Positions 42,601 to 51,224 of a stretch of DNA of 64,000 bases are shown piece after piece. This DNA is from Pseudomonadota bacterium. Its GTDB lineage: Bacteria; Pseudomonadota; Alphaproteobacteria; Rhizobiales; Xanthobacteraceae. The position numbers and the translations under genes are program-made. The stretch is taken from the NCBI GenBank assembly GCA_023404675.1, contig JAEYAW010000039.1, positions 1 to 64,000 on the forward strand, given 5' to 3'. The stretch's first letter is position 1. Each line of letters starts with the position of its first letter. A model generated the notes under the pieces. It had not been told where the DNA came from. It saw nothing but the letters and a program-made list of their open reading frames with translations, and made no database searches.

Positions 42601-42987
42601 TCACGGGGCCGGCGTTGCCAGCGGCTTGCCGCGCTCGACCACGTAGATGCCGAGCACCTTCATGCTTTTGTCGCCATGGACCTTGGCGTCATGAACCACG
42701 CCGGCCGGGATGACATAGGAATCGCCGGCCTTGATGACCTTGGTCGGCTGGCCGTCCACCACGAGTTCGGCCTCGCCTTCCAGCATATAGCCGGTTTCGA
42801 TGCCGGGGTGCGTGTGCCGTCCCGCCGCGCCACCGGGCGGGACCTCGGCGATGGCCGTATAGGTCGTGTAGTTGTCAGGGAACTCGATCTTCTGCAGCGG
42901 CGTCCGCTTGATGCCGCCCTGCTGCGCGAGCGCGGTCCCGCCAATGACAACGACAGCGGCGAGGCCGATTCCGGCGATCAGTCTCAT
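42601..42987 (-). CDS. Exported cupin domain protein
   Basis: 128 residues. The signal peptide MRLIAGIGLAAVVVIGGTALA is followed by a single cupin barrel. Metal-ligand histidines are seen in RHTHPGIETGYMLEGEAELVVDG and PAGVVHDAKVHGD. GGGAGG precedes the start. Small periplasmic cupins of this kind are widespread in the family and have no assigned reaction. It lies upstream of rpsD on the same strand, separated by 222 bases. Confidence 0.88.
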   Translation of the reverse strand: MRLIAGIGLAAVVVIGGTALAQQGGIKRTPLQKIEFPDNYTTYTAIAEVPPGGAAGRHTHPGIETGYMLEGEAELVVDGQPTKVIKAGDSYVIPAGVVHDAKVHGDKSMKVLGIYVVERGKPLATPAP

Positions 42988-43066
42988 TCGTTCCTCCCGA
43001 TGGTCTGATTGTTGTTTGGCTCTGAGGCCATCGCGACGGTATCAGACAACGGGAAGCCGCAGAAGA

Positions 43067-43086
43067 AGCCGGATCGGCATCCGGCT
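43067..43086 (-). terminator. Possible terminator of murI
   Basis: AGCCGGAT and ATCCGGCT pair as an 8-bp stem with a CGGC loop, overlapping the last base of the murI stop. On the minus strand it is followed by a pyrimidine-rich but imperfect tail (TTCTTCTG). Weak support. Confidence 0.35.
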
Positions 43087-43868
43087 CAGGCGGCCAGCGT
43101 GCCGCGCAGAAAAGCGTTCAGGTGGCCCGCGATGGGATGCGTCCGTCCGGAAGTGAAGATCAACCGGCATTCGCTCGCGGGCGCGGCAGGCGTGCTGCCG
43201 AGCAGATCGAAGGTGCGGCGGGCGATAGCGGGAGCGGGGTCGATCCAGTCCACCGGCCACGGGGCAAGCGCGGCGAGGCGGTCCAGCAGCAGCGGATAGT
43301 GGGTGCAGGCCAGCACGACCGTGTCGGTCCGCGCCGCACCGTCGAGGAAGCATGGCGCGATCTCGGAGACGATGGCGTCATCGGGCACGGTGCCGCCCGC
43401 CAGCACCGTCTCGGCCAGGGTCGCCAGCCTCGTCGAGCCGACCAGCGTGACCTCGCAGCCCTGCCCGAAATCGCGGATCAGACGGCGCGTGTATTCGCGC
43501 TGCACGGTGCCCTCAGTGCCGAGCACCGAGACGCGGTGGCTCTTCGAGCGAGCACAGGCCGGCTTGATGGCGGGAACCGTGCCGACGAAAGGCACTGAAT
43601 AAGCGGCGCGGAGTTGCGGCAGCACCAGTGTCGAAGCGGTGTTGCAGGCGATGACAATAACGTTGGGCTGATGTTCGGCAATCAGGCCGCCCATCAGCGG
43701 TACGAGGCGCTCGACCAGCGCCGTCTCGGTCTTCAGCCCATAGGGAAAGAAGGCATCGTCCGCGACATAGACATAGCGGTAGCCGGGGCGCGCGTTCACC
43801 AGTTCGCGCAGCACCGTGAGGCCGCCCAGGCCGGAATCGAAGACAAGAATGGTCGCGGGATGAGCCAC
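43086..43868 (-). CDS. murI: Glutamate racemase
   Basis: Interconverts L- and D-glutamate for peptidoglycan precursors. 260 residues. The two catalytic cysteines are visible in VIACNTASTLVLPQLR and VLACTHYPLLLDRL, and the N-terminal VFDSGLGGLTVLREL is the Asp/Ser substrate region. It lies 92 bp downstream of purB on the same strand. The gene is essential in most bacteria, and no second copy is visible here. Confidence 0.96.
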   Translation of the reverse strand: MAHPATILVFDSGLGGLTVLRELVNARPGYRYVYVADDAFFPYGLKTETALVERLVPLMGGLIAEHQPNVIVIACNTASTLVLPQLRAAYSVPFVGTVPAIKPACARSKSHRVSVLGTEGTVQREYTRRLIRDFGQGCEVTLVGSTRLATLAETVLAGGTVPDDAIVSEIAPCFLDGAARTDTVVLACTHYPLLLDRLAALAPWPVDWIDPAPAIARRTFDLLGSTPAAPASECRLIFTSGRTHPIAGHLNAFLRGTLAA

Positions 43869-43960
43869 CCGGGTACCTTAGCTCGGTCAGCGTTACTTTT
43901 CGGTTGTCGCCGCTGCCGCGCATGAGATGTCGCGTGCAACGGCGGCGGGATTGCGGCGCC

Positions 43961-45268
43961 TCAGACTTCGCCGAACACCCGGCGGAAGATCGTATCGACG
44001 TGCTTGAAATGGTAGCCGAGGTCGAACTGCTCGTCGATATCGGCCTCGCTCAGGTACTTGCGCACGTCCCCATCGGCCTTGAGCAGGGTGCGGAAGTCGC
44101 CTTCGCCGCGCCAGACCGGCATCGCGTTGCGCTGCACGAGCCTGTAGGAATCCTCGCGGCTCGCGCCCTTCTGGGTCAGTGCCAGCAGCACGCGCTGGGA
44201 ATGCACCAGCCCGCCGAGGCGGTCGAGGTTCTTCATCATGTTCTGCGGATAGACCAGCAGCTTGTCGATCACGCCGGTGAGGCGGTTCAGCGCGAAGTCG
44301 AGCGTCACCGTGGCGTCCGGTCCGAACATGCGCTCGGCCGAGGAGTGGGAAATGTCCCGCTCGTGCCACAGCACAACGTTCTCAAGCGCCGGCGTCACAT
44401 AGGCCCGCACCATGCGCGACAGGCCGGTGATGTTCTCGGTCAGCACCGGGTTGCGCTTGTGCGGCATCGCCGACGAGCCTTTCTGGCCCTCCGAGAAGAA
44501 CTCTTCCGCTTCCAGCACCTCGGTGCGCTGCATGTGCCGCACTTCGACCGCGAGGCGCTCCATGGAGGAGGCGACCACGCCAAGGGTCGCGAAGAACATG
44601 GCGTGGCGGTCGCGCGGGATCACCTGCGTCGAGATCGGCTCGGGCTCCAGACCCATCGCCCTGGCGACATGTTCCTCCACGCGCGGGTCGATCTGGGCGA
44701 AGGTGCCCACCGCCCCCGAAATGGCGCAGGTCGCGACCTCCTTGCGCGCGGCGACCAGCCGGTCGCGGGCGCGGGTGAATTCGGCATAGGCATAGGCGAG
44801 CTTGAGACCGAAGGTGACCGGCTCCGCATGGATGCCGTGGGAGCGGCCGATGGTCGGGGTGAGCTTGTGCTCGAACGCTCGGCGCTTCAGCGCGGCCAGC
44901 AGGTTGTCCACGTCCTTGATCAGGATATCGGCGGCGCGGGTGAGCTGGACGTTCAGGCAGGTGTCCAGCACATCCGAGGAGGTCATGCCCTGATGGACGA
45001 AACGGGCATCGGGGCCGACGATCTCGGCCAGATGGGTCAGGAAGGCGATGACGTCGTGCTTGGTCTCGCGCTCGATGGCGTCGATCCGGTCCACATCGAA
45101 CACGGCATCCTTCGCCTTGGCCCAGATCGTCTTCGCGGAATCCTTCGGGATAACGCCCAATTCCGCCATGGCATCAGCGGCATGCGCCTCGATCTCGAAC
45201 CAGATCTTGAAACGGGTCTGCGGCTCCCAGATGGACGCCATCTCGGGGCGGGTATAGCGCGGGATCAT
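43961..45268 (-). CDS. purB: Adenylosuccinate lyase
   Basis: Catalyses two steps of purine synthesis: fumarate release from SAICAR and from adenylosuccinate. 435 residues from MIPRYTRPEMASIW, with AAAGGAA upstream; the longer frame to 45319 is not supported. The fumarase-superfamily signature is GSSAMPHKRNPVL, with TIGRSHGIHAEPVTFG and FVHQGMTSSDVLDTCL as the other active-site regions. Its product pathway links to purC-purS-purQ at 60.8-62.8 kb. The 12+12 inverted repeat at 45384 lies 116 bp upstream. Confidence 0.97.
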   Translation of the reverse strand: MIPRYTRPEMASIWEPQTRFKIWFEIEAHAADAMAELGVIPKDSAKTIWAKAKDAVFDVDRIDAIERETKHDVIAFLTHLAEIVGPDARFVHQGMTSSDVLDTCLNVQLTRAADILIKDVDNLLAALKRRAFEHKLTPTIGRSHGIHAEPVTFGLKLAYAYAEFTRARDRLVAARKEVATCAISGAVGTFAQIDPRVEEHVARAMGLEPEPISTQVIPRDRHAMFFATLGVVASSMERLAVEVRHMQRTEVLEAEEFFSEGQKGSSAMPHKRNPVLTENITGLSRMVRAYVTPALENVVLWHERDISHSSAERMFGPDATVTLDFALNRLTGVIDKLLVYPQNMMKNLDRLGGLVHSQRVLLALTQKGASREDSYRLVQRNAMPVWRGEGDFRTLLKADGDVRKYLSEADIDEQFDLGYHFKHVDTIFRRVFGEV

Positions 45269-45383
45269 GGACGGAATTCCTTTCGGCCATCCGTTAGCAG
45301 AGGCGCGCCGCAGGTACAAACATCATCGGCGGGCGCCCTCCGGAGATTGCGAAGGGAGAAATCGTCCATCACTCACGCGATGG

Positions 45384-45413
45384 TGACTGACAGATATTGA
45401 AATCTGTCAGTCA
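45384..45413. promoter_or_regulatory. 30-bp operator-like inverted repeat
   Basis: Arms TGACTGACAGAT (45384-45395) and ATCTGTCAGTCA (45402-45413) are perfect complements with a 6-bp centre, in the intergenic region between purB and a small reading frame followed by a TetR gene. The core TGACAGAT...ATCTGTCA resembles TetR-type operators. There is no T-run, so it is not a terminator. It could act on purB or on the small ORF/TetR transcript. Confidence 0.6.
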
Positions 45414-45504
45414 AAGTTCTAAGTCACTCTCCAACAGACGGACGGCATGAGGCTGCGGGTTATGCCCTGCGCGGCGCTCATGCAGAGGCAGAAGGAGCAG
45501 GGTG

Positions 45505-45660
45505 ATGTCGGTGTTGGAACTCGGAGGGTTTTTCCTCCTTTGTGAACAATGGCTTGCAACATGGATCGGGCAGCGGTTCAGCCGCGGCGAGGGCAGCTCC
45601 GAGGCTGCCGAGGCGAATCTTGAGGACGACGCGGAGACTTATCAGTCCTCGTGCTGCTAG
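45505..45660 (+). CDS. Possible small protein (51 residues) upstream of a TetR gene
   Basis: ATG 45505 has AAGGAG 7-8 nt upstream. The product begins MSVLELGGFFLLCEQWLATWIG, a short amphipathic or hydrophobic segment, then an acidic Ser/Glu/Ala part, and ends SSCC. It is on the same strand and 93 bp upstream of the TetR gene and downstream of a strong operator-like repeat, which supports a small operon. Coding potential cannot be checked by homology here. Confidence 0.45.
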   Translation: MSVLELGGFFLLCEQWLATWIGQRFSRGEGSSEAAEANLEDDAETYQSSCC

Positions 45661-45753
45661 CGCAGGGTCGCTTGGCCTCCGCGCTCTGGGGGCTTGGCGA
45701 GCGGTCTGATCGTCGTATGCTGGTCATGAAGTCGAACGGGGTCGAGGGGCACC

Positions 45754-46356
45754 ATGAACGAAGCGGTTCTCACACCGGAAAAAGTTCTGGACGTCACGGA
45801 GGACGTGCTGCGGCGCTATGGCCTCGCCAAGGCGACGGTCGTGGACGTGGCGCGTGCGCTGGACGTCAGCCACGGCAGCGTCTACCGGCACTTTTCCAGC
45901 AAGGCTTCGCTCCGCAACGCGGTCGCCAAACGCTGGCTCGATCGCGTCAACGCTCCGCTCGTCGCCATTCTTGAGGGATCGGAGCCGGCGCCGAAGAAGC
46001 TCGACCTGTGGCTCCGGGCGCTGTTCGACAGCAAACATCGGCGCGTGTCGGAAGACCCTGAGATGTTCAACACCTACCTCGCATTGGCACGCGAGGCCTG
46101 CGAGGTGGTGAAGGATCACAAGGGCTGCCTCGTGGGTCAGATCGCGCAGATCCTCCGTCAGGGTGTTGAGGAAGGCAGCCTCGCGATCGAGGCTCCCGAC
46201 GCAACGGCTCAGGCGATCTTCGATGCGACCTCGCGCTTCCATCACCCGGGCTTTGCCAGCGAGTGGAGCGAAACGGAATGTCACGTCCGGGTCGATGCGG
46301 TGATCACGCTGATCATGCGCGGAATCGTGGCGAGGCCCGGACAGGCTGGCGGCTAG
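45754..46356 (+). CDS. TetR family transcriptional regulator
   Basis: 200 residues. The N-terminal helix-turn-helix (about 10-55) contains TEDVLRRYGLAKATVVDVARALDVSHGSVYRHFSSKASLR, classical TetR. The C-terminal domain has KLDLWLRALFDSKHRRVSEDPEMFNTYLALA, which I associate with a branch of TetR proteins common in rhizobia. No structural gene follows on the same strand. The nearest candidate target is its own transcript, with the inverted repeat at 45384. The ligand is unknown. Confidence 0.88.
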   Translation: MNEAVLTPEKVLDVTEDVLRRYGLAKATVVDVARALDVSHGSVYRHFSSKASLRNAVAKRWLDRVNAPLVAILEGSEPAPKKLDLWLRALFDSKHRRVSEDPEMFNTYLALAREACEVVKDHKGCLVGQIAQILRQGVEEGSLAIEAPDATAQAIFDATSRFHHPGFASEWSETECHVRVDAVITLIMRGIVARPGQAGG

Positions 46357-46374
46357 TTCACGGTCGGGATCGCT

Positions 46375-47409
46375 TTAGCCATCTTCAGTCGACGCCCGAC
46401 CCTTTCGCAGATCGGCGAAGCAATCCTCCTGACCTTTAGGAGGCACGGCGGCGCCGCCGGCAACACGCAGCGCGGTCCGGTCGTGCGTCTCCGCGACCCA
46501 GCCCCAGAACCGGCAAAACCACGCATTCATTTCATCGAGAAACGACGCGCGAAGCGCGATGCGCCCGGCCGCGTGATTCTGTACGAGGTAACCTGCGGCT
46601 TCCGCCCCGTTGATGATGTTACGGACGTGAGACCGGGATATTCCGAGAGTTCGCCCGAGTGAGGATCCGTCGAACGCGAACCAGATCAATCCGTTTTCGT
46701 CCGGCCCGGCCGCGGCGTCATGGTGTGTCCGCAGCAACAGCATGGCGACGCGGTCTCCACAGTCGAAACGGTCGAACCACGCCCAGGCGCCATCGCCGTT
46801 CGTCGCCTCGCGCGTTCGCTGCAGGAGATCGCGCGCGGAGGCGAGATAGAGCCTGAGCCAGTTGGCGTCCTCCAGCCTGCGTGCGAAGCCGGGCGGGGTC
46901 AGGCCCATGATCTCGCAGCAACGCGCGTGCGTGGTCAGCCATCCGCGCAGTCCGTCGAACAACTGGCTCGACGGAACTAGCACGTAGGAGCGGGCGTCGC
47001 CCGGCACAGGTTGCCGTTTCACATAGCCTGCCAGCCGGAGCACGCCGAAGAATGTCGCAAGACTTCGCGAGCGTCCCATCTCGCGCGAGAGTGCGGCAAG
47101 CGTCGGTGGCGCACCGAGCCCGAATTCGGCCTCGCAATGCATGACGAGCAGAAGACCGGCCGCATGGGATTGCAGGTTGCGGCCGAAAATCTTGTTCGCC
47201 ATTTTTTCCGCCGCGTGCATCCGCAGAATTGAGTCAGCGCAATGGGCGATGGCTGCCGGGTAGGCATCACGCATGGCGGCGCGGGTATCGCCGCGCTTCT
47301 CCGGCACGGCGAATTCGACGGGATCCGTTAGTGAAGCGTTAGCGGTGTGATGCGCGGTCAAGATCGATGCAGATTTTGGACTGGCTCTCCGAACGCGGAT
47401 TTCTAGCAT
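46375..47409 (-). CDS. Protein with two winged-helix-like segments, unknown function
   Basis: 344 residues at the longest start; ATG 47274 (MRDAYPAAIAHCAD) is also plausible and neither has a clear ribosome site. Residues about 95-140 (PPTLAALSREMGRSRSLATFFGVLRLAGYVKRQP) read as a winged helix-turn-helix. Residues about 245-290 (GRTLGISRSHVRNIINGAEAAGYL) look like a second one. No enzyme motif or membrane helix is seen. I infer a cytosolic DNA-binding protein, possibly MarR-like in origin. It converges on the TetR gene (18 bp) and is divergent from the carbonic anhydrase gene. Confidence 0.65.
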   Translation of the reverse strand: MLEIRVRRASPKSASILTAHHTANASLTDPVEFAVPEKRGDTRAAMRDAYPAAIAHCADSILRMHAAEKMANKIFGRNLQSHAAGLLLVMHCEAEFGLGAPPTLAALSREMGRSRSLATFFGVLRLAGYVKRQPVPGDARSYVLVPSSQLFDGLRGWLTTHARCCEIMGLTPPGFARRLEDANWLRLYLASARDLLQRTREATNGDGAWAWFDRFDCGDRVAMLLLRTHHDAAAGPDENGLIWFAFDGSSLGRTLGISRSHVRNIINGAEAAGYLVQNHAAGRIALRASFLDEMNAWFCRFWGWVAETHDRTALRVAGGAAVPPKGQEDCFADLRKGRASTEDG

Positions 47410-47474
47410 GGGGCGGTATTTTGCAGAAGCCGCGTCTGTGCGCGGCCGCCATTTGAATGAAAGGGGCTGCTCTC

Positions 47475-48203
47475 ATGTGCGATCGTTGTATCTCAGGCGA
47501 GCGTTCGGTGCGTTCGCGTCGATCTTTCCTCGCGATGGGGGCCGGCCTTGCGGCTGCCGGCCTGCTGTCGGCGCATGTGCGTCCCGCACATGCGCAGTAT
47601 TCCGATGCGCCGCCCGCGATATCCGGTGACGAAGCGCTCAAGCGGTTGATGGACGGCAATGCGCGCTACGTAGCGAATACGCCGAACGAGCGGGACTTCT
47701 CGGCGGGCCGTGCGGCACGCACGCAATCGCAGCATCCGTTCGCGTCGATCGTGAGCTGCTCGGATTCACGTGTTGCGCCGGAACTCGCCTTCGATCAGAG
47801 CGCGGGCGACCTGTTCGTGGTCAGGGTCGCCGGAAATTTCGTCAACGAGGACGGTCTTGCCAGTCTCGAATTCGGAGCTGCCGTCCTGCGGTCGCCGCTG
47901 ATCCTCGTGCTCGGACACTCGCGCTGCGGCGCGATCTCCGCCACGATCGATGTTGTCGACAACAACACCGCCTTGCCGGGCCATCTTCCCTCGCTGGTGA
48001 ACGCCATCAAGCCGGCGGTGCTGGCCGCCGACAAGGAGAAGGCTCAGGACCGGCTGGAGGCCGCGACGCGGGCCAATGTTCGGCTGAACGTCGAGCGCCT
48101 GAAGTCCGCCGGTCCGATCCTGTCGCAGCGCGTCGCCGAGAAGAAACTGACGGTGGTCGGCGGTGTCTACGACCTTGCGACCGGAGCGGTGAAATTGATC
48201 TAG
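47475..48203 (+). CDS. Exported beta-class carbonic anhydrase
   Basis: Hydrates CO2 to bicarbonate. 242 residues from MCDRCISGERSVRSRRSFL, start chosen because AGGGG lies 9 nt upstream. A twin-arginine signal (RSRRSFLAMGAGLAAAGLLSA, cleavage near residue 40) sends the folded enzyme to the periplasm. The zinc ligands are Cys95 and Asp97 in CSDSR, and His148 and Cys151 in GHSRCGAI. The Asp97-Arg99 dyad is intact. The stop overlaps the rpe stop by 4 bp on the other strand. A periplasmic enzyme could trap CO2 leaving the cell. Two N-terminal cysteines (CDRC) before the Tat motif are unusual. Confidence 0.93.
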   Translation: MCDRCISGERSVRSRRSFLAMGAGLAAAGLLSAHVRPAHAQYSDAPPAISGDEALKRLMDGNARYVANTPNERDFSAGRAARTQSQHPFASIVSCSDSRVAPELAFDQSAGDLFVVRVAGNFVNEDGLASLEFGAAVLRSPLILVLGHSRCGAISATIDVVDNNTALPGHLPSLVNAIKPAVLAADKEKAQDRLEAATRANVRLNVERLKSAGPILSQRVAEKKLTVVGGVYDLATGAVKLI

Positions 48204-48901
48204 ATCGCCTCGCCGCGCGCCAGTTCTGCTGCGTGGCGGATGGCGGCGATGTTGGCCTTGTAAGCTTGCGGCGTTCCGCCCTTGAACACCGCAGATCCGG
48301 CAACGAGCGCATTGGCACCCGCCGCAACGACCTCTCCGGCGTTGGCGGCGGTGATGCCGCCGTCCACCTCGATCTCGATCGCGCGGCCTGCAACCATGGC
48401 ACGGAGCTGCGCGATCTTCTCGGTGGCGGCGGGGATATAGGCCTGTCCGCCGAAACCCGGATTGACCGACATCACCAGCACCAGATCGACCATGTCGAGG
48501 ATGTACTCGATGGCCGACAGCGGCGTCGCCGGGTTGAGCGAGACGCCGGCACGGGGCCCGAGCGCGCGGATGGCCTGAAGCGAGCGGTGCAGATGCGGGC
48601 CCGCCTCGGCATGTACCGTGATGCGATCGCATCCGGCCTTGGCGAAGGCTTCGAGATACGGATCGCAGGGCGCGATCATCAGATGCGCGTCAAAGAACTT
48701 CTTCGTATGCGGACGCAGCGCCTTGATCACATCGGGGCCGAACGAGATGTTCGGAACGAAATGGCCGTCCATCACGTCGAGGTGGATCCAGTCCGCCCCG
48801 GCTTCATCGATGGCGCGAACCTCCTCGCCCAGACGCGAAAAATCCGACGCCAGAATGGAAGGAGCGATCGCCAGCGGGCGGGGCGGGAAGGGGGAGGTCA
48901 T
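48200..48901 (-). CDS. rpe: Ribulose-phosphate 3-epimerase
   Basis: Interconverts ribulose-5-phosphate and xylulose-5-phosphate in the pentose phosphate and Calvin cycles. 233 residues from MTSPFPPRPLAIAPSILASDFSRL. TIM-barrel motifs are WIHLDVMDGHFVPNISFGP (metal His and Asp), HLMIAPCDPYLEAF, VMSVNPGFGGQAYIP and EVDGGITAANAGEVVAAGANALVAGSAVF (phosphate site). It overlaps the carbonic anhydrase gene tail-to-tail by 4 bp. Confidence 0.97.
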   Translation of the reverse strand: MTSPFPPRPLAIAPSILASDFSRLGEEVRAIDEAGADWIHLDVMDGHFVPNISFGPDVIKALRPHTKKFFDAHLMIAPCDPYLEAFAKAGCDRITVHAEAGPHLHRSLQAIRALGPRAGVSLNPATPLSAIEYILDMVDLVLVMSVNPGFGGQAYIPAATEKIAQLRAMVAGRAIEIEVDGGITAANAGEVVAAGANALVAGSAVFKGGTPQAYKANIAAIRHAAELARGEAI

Positions 48902-49124
48902 GTCGATGTCTCTCGGGGTCGGTTCGCGCCCGCCTACCACGTGGCCCGTTTGCCCTGCAACCGGCCCCGCTGATCGGCGGGTTCGGCAAATTTTACCGGC
49001 GCAGGCAGCAATTGCCGCGCCATGTCCCGGTCATCAAGTTGTAATCCTCTGAATTATAAGGATTTTTGTTCCGGCATGTCGGTTGCTTCGTCGGTTGTAG
49101 CGCATCGCGACATGGGAGAACGGC

Positions 49125-49829
49125 ATGCTTTGGGCGATGGGAGTGGCGGCTGCGGCTTTCGATGTCGCATCCGCGCTGACGACCGCGAGCACATCCGCGC
49201 CGGCCGGAAAGGGAGGTTTTTCTCTCGATGGGACCGAGGATGCTTCGACAGCGGTCGCCATGGGCACCGGGAGCGGCGGAAGCCTCTCCAGCGGCACGTT
49301 GTCCGCGTTGATCGGCGCGACGGGACAAGCGAACTCCGCCCAGAAAAGCCAGCTTCAGGTTCTGCTCGATCAGTTTGACCGGGACGGCAGCGGCCTCGTC
49401 TCTCGCGGCGAATTTGCTTCGGGGCTCGGCGCGGACGAGGCGACGGTGGCGGACACGTTCGGCGCGCTGGACCGGAATGGCGACGGGTCACTCGGAGCGG
49501 ACGAGCTTTCGGTCCTGCTCGGCAATTCGCTGCCCTCGGCCGTTGTGGCGACGACGGAATCTTCGCCGGCGACCGGCGGGACGGAAGCGGCGCTGCAGCC
49601 ATCGACGGGCGGCCTTGAAAGCCCCCCGGTGATGACGGGCAGCCTCGAGCCTGTGGCTCCAACGACAGGCGGCGCCGAAGCGCAAAGCCCCGCGGAAACC
49701 GGAGGAAGAGAGCTGCTTGCCGACAGCGTCAATTTCTCGCCCGAACTGGCGTCCTACAGCCTGATGCAGCAACTGATGGAGACGGGTTTTGCGGGAGCCG
49801 GCGCGCCGTCATTGTCCATGAGTATTTGA
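49125..49829 (+). CDS. EF-hand protein with low-complexity tail
   Basis: 234 residues. Two canonical calcium-binding loops: D85-E96 (DRDGSGLVSRGE) and D116-E127 (DRNGDGSLGADE), each with the right Asp/Asn/Gly/Glu positions, set about 30 residues apart as a pair. The N-terminal MLWAMGVAAAAFDVASALTTA may be a weak signal or membrane-associated segment. The C-terminal third is a Pro/Thr/Gly/Glu-rich tail with TTGGAEAQSP-like repeats. Bacterial EF-hand proteins of this kind are probably calcium buffers or sensors. The start context is weak and no homologue is recognised. Confidence 0.75.
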   Translation: MLWAMGVAAAAFDVASALTTASTSAPAGKGGFSLDGTEDASTAVAMGTGSGGSLSSGTLSALIGATGQANSAQKSQLQVLLDQFDRDGSGLVSRGEFASGLGADEATVADTFGALDRNGDGSLGADELSVLLGNSLPSAVVATTESSPATGGTEAALQPSTGGLESPPVMTGSLEPVAPTTGGAEAQSPAETGGRELLADSVNFSPELASYSLMQQLMETGFAGAGAPSLSMSI

Positions 49830-49987
49830 TTTCGCAAAACATTCCAACCTGCGGAAAGCATGTCCGGCCGCGTATATGCGTATGCCGGGCGCGCAATGCG
49901 CCGTTTCCGAAAATGGTGTATCCGGATTTGCTCTGCAGGCGGACAAAGATGCCGCCGCACATCACGCAGGTTCGGAGGAAACGGTTC

Positions 49988-51217
49988 ATGGCGGCTTTGC
50001 CCCTCGAAGGCATCAAGGTTCTCGATCTCACGCGCGTGCTGGCCGGGCCGATGTCGGCTCAGATGCTGGCTGATCTCGGGGCAGAGGTCATCAAGGTCGA
50101 ACGGCCCGGCGGCGGCGATGATTCCCGGGCCTTCGGTCCTCCCTACTTGAAAAATCCCGCCGGCGGGCCGAACAACAACAACTCGTTCTTCATCAGCGCC
50201 AATCGCGGCAAGAAGTCGGTGACGGTCGATATTTCCAAGCCCGAAGGGCAGGAGATCATTCGCGAACTGGCGAAAGACGCCGACGTGATGATGGAGAACT
50301 TCAAGGTCGGCGATCTGAAGCGCTACGGCCTCGACTACGAGACCATCAAGGCGATCAATCCCGGCATCATCTATTGTTCCGTCACCGGCTTCGGACAGAC
50401 CGGACCTTACGCCAAGCGCGCAGGGTATGACGCGATCTTTCAGGCCATGGGCGGGCTGATGAGCGTGACCGGTATTCCGGATGGTCAGCCGGGCGCGGGG
50501 CCGATGAAGGTCGGTCCCAGCATTGTCGACGTGATGACCGGCATGAACGCCTCGACCGCCATTCTCGCGGCGCTGTTTCATCGCAAGGCCAATGGCGGGC
50601 CGGGGCAGCACATCGACGTCTGCCTGCTCGATACCGTGGTCGCAGCGCTTTCGCACTACATGCAGATCTATCTGATCAGCGGCAACACGCCGCCCCGGCG
50701 CGGGACCTGGGGCAACGGCGGCATGCCAGCCGGCGCGTTTGCGTGCTCCGAGGGCGAACTGATGCTGGTGGTCGGCAACGACACGCAGTTCGCGCGCACC
50801 TGCGCCGTGCTCGGACAGCCGGAGCTGGCGAGCGATCCGCGCTTCGTCAAGAACAACGACCGCGTGGCGCATGGCGAGGAGATCATGGCGATCTTCGCCG
50901 ATCTGTTTCTGAAAAAGCCCGCATCGTATTGGTACGCGGAGCTGGAGAAGGTCGGCGTTCCGTGCGGCCCGATCAATGATTTCGCGCAGGTTTATGCGGA
51001 CCCGCACGTGAAGGAGCGCAAGCTCTCGGTGGAGGTGGCCCATCCCTTCGAGCCGGCGCTGAAACTCATCCGCAATCCGCTGCGCTTTTCGGAGACGCCG
51101 GTGACGGACTATCGCGCGCCGCCGCTGCTTGGCGAGCACACCGAAGACGTGCTCGCGGGCAAGCTCGGTTACGACGCGGCGAAAATTGCGGCGCTGCGGG
51201 AAAAGGGCATTTTGTAG
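49988..51217 (+). CDS. CaiB/BaiF (family III) CoA-transferase
   Basis: Moves CoA between carboxylic acids. 409 residues from MAALPLEGIKVLDLTRVLAGP, with GGAGG about 9 nt upstream. Family motifs: AQMLADLGAEVIKVERPGGGD, FISANRGKKSVTVDISKPEGQ and CLLDTVVAALSHYM (catalytic Asp in LLD). The PGQHIDVCLLD region and the YLISGNTPPRRGTWG loop are typical. It is tail-to-tail (7 bp) with a TetR gene that faces away towards the acyl-CoA dehydrogenase cluster. It could supply the CoA thioester used by that cluster in place of a ligase. Confidence 0.94.
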   Translation: MAALPLEGIKVLDLTRVLAGPMSAQMLADLGAEVIKVERPGGGDDSRAFGPPYLKNPAGGPNNNNSFFISANRGKKSVTVDISKPEGQEIIRELAKDADVMMENFKVGDLKRYGLDYETIKAINPGIIYCSVTGFGQTGPYAKRAGYDAIFQAMGGLMSVTGIPDGQPGAGPMKVGPSIVDVMTGMNASTAILAALFHRKANGGPGQHIDVCLLDTVVAALSHYMQIYLISGNTPPRRGTWGNGGMPAGAFACSEGELMLVVGNDTQFARTCAVLGQPELASDPRFVKNNDRVAHGEEIMAIFADLFLKKPASYWYAELEKVGVPCGPINDFAQVYADPHVKERKLSVEVAHPFEPALKLIRNPLRFSETPVTDYRAPPLLGEHTEDVLAGKLGYDAAKIAALREKGIL

Positions 51218-51224
51218 AGTTCGC

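Noticed and set aside
43904..45400. 498-codon frame antisense to purB
   Set aside because: purB carries complete active-site motifs; the antisense frame shows none and is a composition artefact.
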